Shown: positions 31,085-40,679 of the stretch, one piece after another
How the letters are laid out: the number at the start of each line of letters is the position of its first letter
How positions within the stretch are numbered: the stretch's first letter is position 1
From: Vibrio ezurae NBRC 102218
GTDB taxonomy: Bacteria > Pseudomonadota > Gammaproteobacteria > Enterobacterales > Vibrionaceae
NCBI RefSeq assembly: GCF_000467185.1
Contig: NZ_BATM01000050.1
Span: forward strand, 1 to 40,679
Direction: 5' to 3'
DNA length: 40,679 nucleotides
The notes under the pieces: model-generated
Told to the model about the DNA's origin: nothing
Seen by the model: the letters and a program-made list of their open reading frames with translations, nothing else
Databases searched by the model: none
Translations under genes and position numbers: made by a program

Positions 31085-31710
31085 GTTTACATCAACAGTT
31101 AGAATTACTTGTTGCAAAAACAGAATTGACAGTTTCACCAAAACAGATTGATCAGTTGGTCGGCTATGTGGAACTATTGAACAAGTGGAACAAAGCCTAC
31201 AACCTAACGTCAGTCCGCAATCCTAGTGATATGTTAATTAAGCATATTATGGACAGTATTGTGGTATCGCCTCATTTAGAGGGACAACGATTTATTGATG
31301 TTGGTACAGGCCCAGGTTTACCTGGCGTTCCTTTGGCAATAATGAACCCCGATTGTGAGTTCTTCCTTCTTGATAGTCTTGGTAAGCGCATTCGTTTCAT
31401 CAAACAAGTGTTGCATGAACTTAAAGTAGAGAACGTTACTCCTGTTCTGAGTCGCGTTGAAGAATTTCAACCTGAACAGAAGTTTGATGCCGTATTAAGT
31501 CGTGCATTTGCTTCAATGACAGACATGGTGAATTGGTGTCGTCATTTGCCAAAAGATGATTCTGGTGTGTTTATGGCTTTGAAAGGCCAAGTCGCACAAG
31601 AAGAGGTAGCGCAACTTCCTGATTGGTGTAGCGTGATCAGCGTCAAACCTTTGATAGTACCTGAGCTCGATGGTGAGCGACATCTTGTAATCTTACAAGA
31701 CCAAGACTAG
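31081..31710 (+). CDS. rsmG: 16S rRNA (guanine527-N7)-methyltransferase
   Basis: This 209-residue SAM-dependent enzyme methylates G527 of 16S rRNA. The AdoMet-binding loop is [20 protein letters not shown] (about 71-90), preceded by the family block [20 protein letters not shown] (about 36-55), with [15 protein letters not shown] further on. Translation is coupled to mnmG by the ATGA overlap. Loss of this gene is known to give low-level streptomycin resistance in other bacteria; here it is intact. Confidence 0.97.
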   Translation: MSLHQQLELLVAKTELTVSPKQIDQLVGYVELLNKWNKAYNLTSVRNPSDMLIKHIMDSIVVSPHLEGQRFIDVGTGPGLPGVPLAIMNPDCEFFLLDSLGKRIRFIKQVLHELKVENVTPVLSRVEEFQPEQKFDAVLSRAFASMTDMVNWCRHLPKDDSGVFMALKGQVAQEEVAQLPDWCSVISVKPLIVPELDGERHLVILQDQD

Positions 31711-31724
31711 GGAAGAGTTTGAGC

Positions 31725-32498
31725 GTGGGAAAAATTATATCAATTGCCAATCAGAAAGGTGGTGTAGGCAAAACCACAACCTGCGTCAACTTAGCCGCTT
31801 CGATGGCAGCGACTAAGCGCAGTATATTAGTGATCGATCTCGATCCTCAAGGCAATGCCACTATGGCGAGTGGTGTGGATAAGTACCAAGTAGAAACAAC
31901 AGCTTATGATCTACTTGTGGAAGAAGTCCCGTTTGCAGAGGTCGTGACTCATTCACAAACAGGCGGATACGACCTGATTGCGGCCAACGGTGATGTAACG
32001 GCAGCTGAAATAAAATTGATGGAAGTGTTTGCTCGAGAAGTTAGGCTAAAAAATGCCCTCGCAAACGTACGTGATCAATATGACTTTATTTTTATTGATT
32101 GCCCACCGTCACTTAACTTGCTGACAATCAACGCCATGGCAGCGTCCGATTCCGTATTAGTGCCAATGCAGTGTGAGTATTTTGCACTCGAAGGCTTGAC
32201 CGCTTTGATGGATACCATCAGCAAGCTAGCGGCTGTAGTGAATGAAAATTTAAAAATAGAAGGCTTGTTGCGAACAATGTTTGACCCAAGAAACCGTCTT
32301 TCTAATGAGGTTTCGGATCAATTGAAGCAACACTTTGGCACTAAAGTTTATCGTACGGTGATTCCTAGAAATGTACGCTTAGCTGAAGCTCCAAGTCATG
32401 GCAAACCAGCAATGTATTATGATAAACATTCAGCTGGAGCTAAAGCTTATCTTGCCCTTGCAGGGGAGATATTGCGCCGTGAAGAAGTTACAGTATAA
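31725..32498 (+). CDS. parA: Chromosome-partitioning ATPase ParA (Soj)
   Basis: This 257-residue deviant-Walker ATPase segregates the origin with ParB-parS. The P-loop KGGVGKTT (11-18) has the signature lysine; Walker A' is DLDPQGNAT and Walker B is FIFIDCPPS. I choose the GTG at 31725 (MGKIISIANQ): the ribosome site GGAAGAG ends 7 bases before it, whereas the in-frame TTG at 31719 would be only 1 base from that site. No N-terminal DNA-binding extension is present, as in chromosomal type Ib ParA. Confidence 0.95.
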   Translation: MGKIISIANQKGGVGKTTTCVNLAASMAATKRSILVIDLDPQGNATMASGVDKYQVETTAYDLLVEEVPFAEVVTHSQTGGYDLIAANGDVTAAEIKLMEVFAREVRLKNALANVRDQYDFIFIDCPPSLNLLTINAMAASDSVLVPMQCEYFALEGLTALMDTISKLAAVVNENLKIEGLLRTMFDPRNRLSNEVSDQLKQHFGTKVYRTVIPRNVRLAEAPSHGKPAMYYDKHSAGAKAYLALAGEILRREEVTV

Positions 32499-32521
32499 AA
32501 AATTTCTAAGGAACAAGATAA

Positions 32522-33418
32522 ATGTCAAAGCGCGGTCTAGGTAAAGGATTAGATGCACTGTTATCGACAAGTGCGATAGCAAGAGAGAAAAAAACGCCAG
32601 CTCACGAGTCAGATGTTGTCACAACATCGTCGGCAAGTGGAGACATGCAAGATATTGCTGTAGAGAATTTACAGCCAGGTGTTTATCAACCTCGAACTGA
32701 GATGAATGAAGATGCCTTAGATGAGCTTAGCGCATCGATTCGTTCTCAAGGCATCATCCAGCCGATTGTTGTTCGTCAAGTCGACAACAACAAATATGAA
32801 ATTATCGCTGGCGAAAGACGCTGGCGTGCGGCTAAACAAGCGGGACTTACTCAAGTTCCTTGTGTTGTTAAGCGCGTCCAAGATAAAGCAGCCATTGCAA
32901 TGGCTTTAATTGAAAATATTCAACGCGAAAACTTGAATGCCGTTGAAGAGGCGCATGCCTTAGAAAGCTTAAGAACTAAGTTCGAGCTTTCGCACCAACA
33001 GATAGCTGAAGTTATAGGTAAGTCACGAACTGCGGTCAGTAACCTGCTGCGTTTGAATCAGTTAGAAGTTGAAGTAAAAAAATTGGTTTCTGATGGATTA
33101 CTGGATATGGGACACGCCAGGGCTCTTCTAGCAATTGATGGGAAGCAACAAGTTGAATTAGCGCAAAGTGCTGTTAAAAAACAACTTACTGTTAGACAAA
33201 CGGAACAACTGGTAAAAAAAATCCTTCAGCCGCCAGCCAAAGAAGATAAAAAAGTTATCGATCAAGAGGCGGTCTCTTTGTCAGAAAAATTGTCAAAAAC
33301 ACTGGGAAATGAAGTTTCTTTGATTAGAAACAAAAGTGGTACAGCAAAATTGACGATTAGTGTTGACGAGCCTCACAAATTAGAACTGTTAATCGCGAAG
33401 CTTGAACGCATCGTGTGA
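32522..33418 (+). CDS. parB: Chromosome-partitioning protein ParB (Spo0J)
   Basis: This 298-residue protein is a CTP-dependent clamp that loads at parS and spreads. The N-terminal RGLGKGLDALLS matches chromosomal ParB and is where ParA is contacted. The CTPase domain has GERRWRAAKQAGLTQVPCVV (about 97-116) and ALIENIQRENLNAVEEAHAL (about 129-148), followed by the helix-turn-helix LSHQQIAEVIGKSRTAVSNL (about 157-176). The C-terminus is a dimerisation domain. It lies 23 bases after parA. No consensus parS was seen in this window, only a degenerate one in recF. Confidence 0.97.
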   Translation: MSKRGLGKGLDALLSTSAIAREKKTPAHESDVVTTSSASGDMQDIAVENLQPGVYQPRTEMNEDALDELSASIRSQGIIQPIVVRQVDNNKYEIIAGERRWRAAKQAGLTQVPCVVKRVQDKAAIAMALIENIQRENLNAVEEAHALESLRTKFELSHQQIAEVIGKSRTAVSNLLRLNQLEVEVKKLVSDGLLDMGHARALLAIDGKQQVELAQSAVKKQLTVRQTEQLVKKILQPPAKEDKKVIDQEAVSLSEKLSKTLGNEVSLIRNKSGTAKLTISVDEPHKLELLIAKLERIV

Positions 33419-33508
33419 TAATCGGTTCAGTTCAAATAGATCCATATTGTCTCTATTTTTCGTGAATTTTTACGGCTAATACATGACATTGGATACAAAA
33501 TTCGGAAT

Positions 33509-33534
33509 TTTCGCTTGATTTTTATTGAGCGAAA
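33509..33534 (+). promoter_or_regulatory. Leader hairpin upstream of atpI
   Basis: TTTCGCT/AGCGAAA is a 7-base-pair stem with a 12-base loop, ending 24 bases before the atpI start and partly followed by T. The atp promoter must lie in 33419-33510, but no hexamer pair stands out. Confidence 0.35.
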
Positions 33535-33558
33535 GTTGTTTTTCGAGGAAATGAATAC

Positions 33559-34763
<1,205 letters not shown>

Positions 34764-34777
34764 TTTTATAAACGTAA

Positions 34778-35065
<288 letters not shown>

Positions 35066-35125
35066 TCAGTAGATCGTAGATCATTCATCTGAAACTTTGT
35101 TGATTAATTAAAAGGGGTAGCTGTT

Positions 35126-35596
35126 GTGGAAATGAACGCAACTCTGCTAGGTCAAGCAATCTCGTTTGCAATGTTTGTATGGTTCTGCATGAAGTATGTA
35201 TGGCCACCAATCATTGAAGCGATCGAAGAACGTCAGAAGAAAATTGCTGACGGTCTATCTGCCGCTGAACGCGCAGAAAAGAACTTGAACCTGGCACAAG
35301 CCAACGCTTCTGAACAATTGAAAGAAGCGAAGCGCACAGCAACTGAGATCATCGATTCAGCGAACAAACGTAAAGCTCAAATTATTGATGAAGCACGCGA
35401 AGATGCACAGGCGGAACGCCAAAAAATCTTAGCGCAAGCTGAAGCAGAAGTTGAAGCTGACCGTAGCCGCGCTCGCGATGAACTGCGCAAACAAGTTGCT
35501 ACTCTGGCTATTGCTGGTGCCGAGAAAATCTTGGAGCGCTCAATCGATAAAGACGCGCAAAAAGATATTCTTGAAAACATTACTGCAAAACTTTAA
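35126..35596 (+). CDS. atpF: ATP synthase Fo subunit b
   Basis: This 156-residue peripheral-stalk subunit has one N-terminal membrane helix ([20 protein letters not shown]) and then a long charged coiled coil. Length equals E. coli b. I take GTG 35126 as the start, because AAGGGG lies 8 bases before it; an in-frame ATG two codons later would sit 14 bases away. The C-terminus ([20 protein letters not shown]) contacts delta. Confidence 0.97.
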   Translation: MEMNATLLGQAISFAMFVWFCMKYVWPPIIEAIEERQKKIADGLSAAERAEKNLNLAQANASEQLKEAKRTATEIIDSANKRKAQIIDEAREDAQAERQKILAQAEAEVEADRSRARDELRKQVATLAIAGAEKILERSIDKDAQKDILENITAKL

Positions 35597-35610
35597 TACA
35601 AGGGGCGCTT

Positions 35611-36144
35611 ATGTCGGATTTGGTAACAATCGCACGCCCCTATGCTAAAGCAGCATTCGATTTTGCGGTGGAAAAAGACGCGTTAGACCAATGGGGTCAA
35701 ATGTTGGCTTTTGCCACTGAAGTGACAAAGCACAAACAAATTTCTGATGTATTGGATGGCTCATTAACAGCCAACAAATTATCAGAACTACTGATTGTGG
35801 TTTGTGGCGAACAACTTGATGAACATGGTCAAAACCTACTTAAGGTAATGGCAGGGAATGGTCGATTAAAGGCTCTACCTGATGTTCTTGCTGAGTTTTT
35901 AGCTCTTAGAAGAGAGCACGATAAGTTTATAGATGTAGATGTTATTTCTGCTTCTGAGCTATCGGAGCAACAGCAAGACGACATGATAAGCAAGTTAGAG
36001 CAACGCTTTGACCGCAAAGTGAAGCTGAATTGCAGTATAGATGAGACCCTACTTGGTGGGGTTATTATTCGAGCCGGAGACCTAGTCATTGATAACTCAG
36101 CGCGAGGTCGTTTGAACCGCCTGAGCGATGCATTGCAGTCTTAA
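35611..36144 (+). CDS. atpH: ATP synthase F1 subunit delta
   Basis: This 177-residue stator subunit links F1 to b. The N-terminus [20 protein letters not shown] and the C-terminal signature [20 protein letters not shown] (about 147-166) are conserved. Same length as E. coli delta. It lies 14 bases after atpF and 13 before atpA. Confidence 0.97.
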   Translation: MSDLVTIARPYAKAAFDFAVEKDALDQWGQMLAFATEVTKHKQISDVLDGSLTANKLSELLIVVCGEQLDEHGQNLLKVMAGNGRLKALPDVLAEFLALRREHDKFIDVDVISASELSEQQQDDMISKLEQRFDRKVKLNCSIDETLLGGVIIRAGDLVIDNSARGRLNRLSDALQS

Positions 36145-36157
36145 TGGGGATTGGAGC

Positions 36158-37699
36158 ATGCAACTTAATTCCACGGAAATTAGCGATCTAATTAAACAAC
36201 GTATCGAGTCTTTCGAAGTTGTTAATGAAGCTCGCAACGAAGGTACTATCGTTTCGGTAAGCGATGGCATCATTCGTATCCACGGCCTTGCAGACGTTAT
36301 GCAAGGTGAAATGATTGAATTACCGGGTGGCAAATACGCACTCGCACTTAACCTTGAGCGTGACTCGGTTGGTGCGGTAGTTATGGGCCCGTATGCCGAC
36401 CTACAGGAAGGCATGAAAGTCACAGGTACTGGTCGTATCCTTGAGGTTCCAGTAGGCCCTGAATTACTAGGTCGTGTTGTAAACACACTTGGTGAGCCTA
36501 TTGATGGTAAAGGACCGATCAACGCAGCACTAACTTCTCCTGTAGAAGTTATCGCACCTGGCGTTATCGACCGTAAGTCGGTAGACCAACCTGTACAAAC
36601 TGGTTATAAGTCAGTTGACGCCATGATCCCTATCGGTCGTGGTCAGCGTGAACTTATCATCGGTGACCGTCAGACTGGTAAAACAGCGATGGCAATTGAT
36701 GCCATCATTAACCAGAAAGATTCTGGTATTTTCTCAATTTATGTAGCAATCGGTCAGAAAGCTTCAACCATCGCTAACGTGGTTCGTAAGCTTGAAGAGC
36801 ACGGTGCACTAGCCAACACAGTGGTTGTTGTTGCTTCTGCATCTGAGTCTGCTGCACTGCAATACCTAGCGCCTTACGCGGGTTGTGCAATGGGTGAATA
36901 CTTCCGCGATCGCGGCGAAGACGCATTGATCATCTATGATGATCTGTCTAAGCAAGCGGTAGCGTACCGTCAAATCTCTCTACTACTGAAACGTCCACCG
37001 GGTCGTGAAGCATTCCCTGGTGACGTATTCTACCTTCACTCTCGTCTACTAGAGCGTGCAGCTCGTGTAAACGAAGAGTATGTAGAGCGTTTCACCAAGG
37101 GTGAAGTAAAAGGTAAGACAGGTTCTTTGACCGCTCTTCCTATTATCGAAACCCAAGCAGGTGACGTATCAGCATTCGTACCTACAAACGTAATCTCGAT
37201 TACTGATGGCCAGATCTTCCTTCAAACTGAACTATTCAACGCCGGCGTACGTCCAGCGGTTGACCCAGGTATCTCGGTATCTCGTGTAGGTGGTTCAGCG
37301 CAGACTAAGATCATCAAGAAATTGTCTGGTGGTATTCGTACAGCACTAGCTCAATACCGCGAACTAGCAGCATTTGCTCAGTTCTCTTCAGACCTTGATG
37401 ACACGACTAAGAAGCAACTTGATCACGGTGCAAAAGTGACAGAACTGATGAAACAGAAGCAATACGCTCCTATGTCAGTGTTCTCACAAGCCCTTGTTAT
37501 CTTTGCTGCTGAGCGTGGTTTCCTAGATGATATTGAACTTAATAAGATTCTAGATTTTGAAGCCGCTCTACTGTCGTATGCTCATGGTCAGTTCGCTGAT
37601 CTAGCGGAAGAGATCAACCAAACGGGTGCTTACAACGACGACATTGAAGCGCAGCTTCAAAAAATCGTCACTGATTTTAAAGCAACCCAAACCTGGTAA
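36158..37699 (+). CDS. atpA: ATP synthase F1 subunit alpha
   Basis: This 513-residue regulatory nucleotide-binding subunit has Walker A GDRQTGKT (169-176), [16 protein letters not shown] (Walker B region) and [17 protein letters not shown] (about 364-380) with the conserved arginine finger region. Length is that of E. coli alpha. An in-frame ATG at 36128 lies inside atpH and would add 10 residues; [16 protein letters not shown] preceded by GGGGATTGGAG is the right start. Confidence 0.99.
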   Translation: MQLNSTEISDLIKQRIESFEVVNEARNEGTIVSVSDGIIRIHGLADVMQGEMIELPGGKYALALNLERDSVGAVVMGPYADLQEGMKVTGTGRILEVPVGPELLGRVVNTLGEPIDGKGPINAALTSPVEVIAPGVIDRKSVDQPVQTGYKSVDAMIPIGRGQRELIIGDRQTGKTAMAIDAIINQKDSGIFSIYVAIGQKASTIANVVRKLEEHGALANTVVVVASASESAALQYLAPYAGCAMGEYFRDRGEDALIIYDDLSKQAVAYRQISLLLKRPPGREAFPGDVFYLHSRLLERAARVNEEYVERFTKGEVKGKTGSLTALPIIETQAGDVSAFVPTNVISITDGQIFLQTELFNAGVRPAVDPGISVSRVGGSAQTKIIKKLSGGIRTALAQYRELAAFAQFSSDLDDTTKKQLDHGAKVTELMKQKQYAPMSVFSQALVIFAAERGFLDDIELNKILDFEAALLSYAHGQFADLAEEINQTGAYNDDIEAQLQKIVTDFKATQTW

Positions 37700-37743
37700 T
37701 TGGTTGGTGACTTGAAAGAGTCACCTACTAACGGAGAGTAACG

Positions 37744-38610
37744 ATGGCCGGCGCAAAAGAAATACGTAATAAAATCGGTAGTGTTAAAAGCACACAGAAG
37801 ATTACGAAAGCAATGGAAATGGTGGCCGCTTCAAAAATGCGTCGATCGCAAGATTCGATGGAAGCGTCCCGTCCATATGCAGAAACAATGCGTAAGGTGA
37901 TCGGTCATTTGGCTAGCGGTAGCCTAGAGTACAAACATCCGTACCTAGAGGAACGCGAAGCCAAGCGTGTTGGTTACATCATAGTTTCTACTGACCGTGG
38001 TTTGTGTGGTGGCTTGAACATTAACTTGTTCAAAAAAGCTGTTCTAGACATGCAAACTTGGCAGGAAAGTGGTGCTGAAATTGACTTAGCCGTTATCGGC
38101 TCAAAGGCAACAGCATTCTTTAACAACAGCGGCGCGAAAGTAGCAGCTCAAACTTCTGGTCTGGGCGATAACCCAAGTCTGGAAGATTTGATCGGTTCAG
38201 TACGCGTTATGTTGAAGAAATATGATGAAGGTGAGTTGGATCGCCTCTTCATAGTGTTCAATAAGTTTGTAAACACTATGGTTCAAGAACCAACGATCGA
38301 TCAATTACTGCCTTTACCTAAATCAGACAGCGAAGAAATGCAGCGTGACCATCAGTGGGACTACATTTACGAGCCAGAGCCGAAACCTTTGCTAGATGCA
38401 TTGCTGATTCGTTATATCGAATCTAGTGTGTATCAAGGCGTGGTTGAGAACCTAGCTTGTGAGCAGGCCGCTCGAATGGTGGCAATGAAAGCTGCAACGG
38501 ATAACGCAAACAACCTGATCGAAGATTTACAGCTTGTGTATAACAAAGCTCGTCAGGCTGCGATTACCCAAGAGCTATCAGAAATTTGTTCTGGTGCCGC
38601 TGCGGTTTAG
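37744..38610 (+). CDS. atpG: ATP synthase F1 subunit gamma
   Basis: This 288-residue central rotor shaft has N-terminal helix [36 protein letters not shown] in the middle and the C-terminal signature [20 protein letters not shown] (about 246-265), which forms the coiled coil inside the alpha3beta3 ring. Length matches E. coli (287). It is in frame order between alpha and beta. Confidence 0.98.
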   Translation: MAGAKEIRNKIGSVKSTQKITKAMEMVAASKMRRSQDSMEASRPYAETMRKVIGHLASGSLEYKHPYLEEREAKRVGYIIVSTDRGLCGGLNINLFKKAVLDMQTWQESGAEIDLAVIGSKATAFFNNSGAKVAAQTSGLGDNPSLEDLIGSVRVMLKKYDEGELDRLFIVFNKFVNTMVQEPTIDQLLPLPKSDSEEMQRDHQWDYIYEPEPKPLLDALLIRYIESSVYQGVVENLACEQAARMVAMKAATDNANNLIEDLQLVYNKARQAAITQELSEICSGAAAV

Positions 38611-38629
38611 TTTTAGGACAACGAATTAG

Positions 38630-40048
<1,419 letters not shown>

Positions 40049-40066
40049 GTCTGATTAGGAGGCAAT

Positions 40067-40489
40067 ATGGCAGCAATAACCTTTCACCTTGACGTAGTTA
40101 GCGCAGAGAAAAAACTGTTTTCTGGGCGCGTAGAAACGTTCCAGGTGACCGGTAGCGAAGGTGAGCTTGGTATTTTCCACGGCCACACTCCGCTGTTGAC
40201 CGCTATTACTCCTGGTATGGTTCGCATCGTGAAGCAGCACGGCCACGAAGAGTTCATTTATGTCTCTGGTGGTATTGTTGAAGTTCAGCCTGGTACAGCA
40301 ACTGTACTGGCTGATACAGCAATTCGTGGTGAAGATATCGATGCTTCTAAAGCAGAAGAAGCCAAACGCAAAGCTGAAGAGAGCATTCTTAATCAGCACG
40401 GCGACATGGACTTTGCTCAGGCAGCCAGTGAATTGGCTAAAGCGATTGCTCAAGTTAGAGTTGCAGAACTGACTAGAAAGCGTCGCTAA
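40067..40489 (+). CDS. atpC: ATP synthase F1 subunit epsilon
   Basis: This 140-residue rotor-base subunit can inhibit ATP hydrolysis. The N-terminal beta-sandwich has [35 protein letters not shown] (about 30-49) and [20 protein letters not shown]; the C-terminal two-helix part runs from about residue 88. Length fits E. coli (139). It is last in the operon and is followed by a terminator. Confidence 0.98.
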   Translation: MAAITFHLDVVSAEKKLFSGRVETFQVTGSEGELGIFHGHTPLLTAITPGMVRIVKQHGHEEFIYVSGGIVEVQPGTATVLADTAIRGEDIDASKAEEAKRKAEESILNQHGDMDFAQAASELAKAIAQVRVAELTRKRR

Positions 40490-40510
40490 TTTATTAGCCA
40501 TAGCGTATCG

Positions 40511-40544
40511 AAAAAAGGTGGCCCTAGGGTCACCTTTTTGTTTT
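40511..40544 (+). terminator. Terminator of the atp operon
   Basis: The stem AAAAAGGTG-CCC/GGG-CACCTTTTT has a short central loop and a T-rich tail, 22 bases past the atpC stop. The A-rich left flank means it could act in both directions. Confidence 0.9.
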
Positions 40545-40595
40545 GTGCCAAATCTAGGATGTTTAGGTTAATATATAGCTAGGCGACTTATATCG

Positions 40596-40679
40596 CTAAG
40601 TGACTTCAGGATGCGACGATAGAATGCGTGTCATCCTGAGGTCACTTAGTTATGTAAACATATGATACCAATCGTACTA
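40596..40679. repeat. Long inverted repeat, possible edge of a dispersed repeat element
   Basis: CTAAGTGACTTCAGGATG (40596-40613) and CATCCTGAGGTCACTTAG (40632-40649) are 18-base complementary arms with a single mismatch (G-U in RNA) and an 18-base spacer. There is no T-tract, so it is not a standard terminator. The following GATACCAATCGTACTA reaches the window edge and resembles ends of non-coding dispersed repeats in Vibrio genomes (from memory). No gene is visible after 40489. Confidence 0.5.

Noticed and set aside
36128..36157. 10-residue N-terminal extension of AtpA
   Set aside because: It starts inside atpH, while ATG 36158 has a good ribosome site and gives the normal length.
36097..36522. 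141-codon open frame opposite atpH/atpA
   Set aside because: The composition is a typical antisense shadow of a strongly codon-biased gene; no supporting motif.
40055..40501. 148-codon open frame opposite atpC
   Set aside because: It mirrors atpC almost exactly and has no recognisable domain.

Overview
This window is the replication-origin region of the larger chromosome of a Vibrionaceae member, very probably a Vibrio. Evidence: (i) the gene order dnaA-dnaN-recF-gyrB, rpmH-rnpA-yidD-yidC-mnmE-mioC, oriC, mnmG-rsmG-parA-parB and atpIBEFHAGDC; (ii) an amino-acid ABC transporter placed between dnaA and rpmH, as in Vibrio chromosome 1; (iii) protein lengths and motifs typical of Vibrio. Base composition looks uniform. 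I see no insertion sequence, prophage, CRISPR array, tRNA or pseudogene. Species cannot be fixed from the sequence alone.

Layout, left to right. 1-221: the left edge holds an rRNA-operon P1 promoter pointing out of the window, plus the -35 of a second promoter, so an rrn operon almost certainly lies just outside. 222-2851: a leftward yigZ-trkH-hemG operon. 3046-6400: fadB-fadA (beta-oxidation) behind a FadR-like site. 6577-8548: acuI converging on a LysR regulator. 8771-9019: tusA. 9030-9764: a Mn exporter of the GDT1/MneA family behind a manganese (yybP-ykoY) riboswitch. 10052-13050: glyQ-glyS. 13177-14940: avtA converging on ibpA, which carries a ROSE-like RNA thermometer. 15260-21552: the leftward dnaA-dnaN-recF-gyrB cluster. 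21888-24147: a three-gene cystine-type ABC importer. 24417-28696: rpmH, rnpA, yidD, yidC, mnmE and mioC. 28780-29120: oriC, with DnaA boxes, an IHF-like site, three tandem AT-rich 12-mers and 12 GATC sites. 29183-33418: mnmG, rsmG, parA, parB. 33559-40489: the complete F1Fo ATP synthase operon and its terminator. The last 130 bases hold a long inverted repeat that looks like the start of a dispersed repeat.

The genes form a core growth module: replication initiation and segregation (dnaA, dnaN, recF, gyrB, oriC, parAB), translation and tRNA modification (glyQS, rpmH, rnpA, mnmE, mnmG, rsmG, tusA), membrane insertion (yidD, yidC) and energy (ATP synthase, beta-oxidation). The protein content is conventional. 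The most interesting signals are in RNA and DNA structure: the Mn riboswitch (which argues for a TTG start 126 bases inside the longest frame), the ibpA thermometer, the structured rpmH leader, a hairpin that buries the rnpA start codon, and a degenerate parS-like site inside recF. I did not find convincing evidence for a wholly new biological system.
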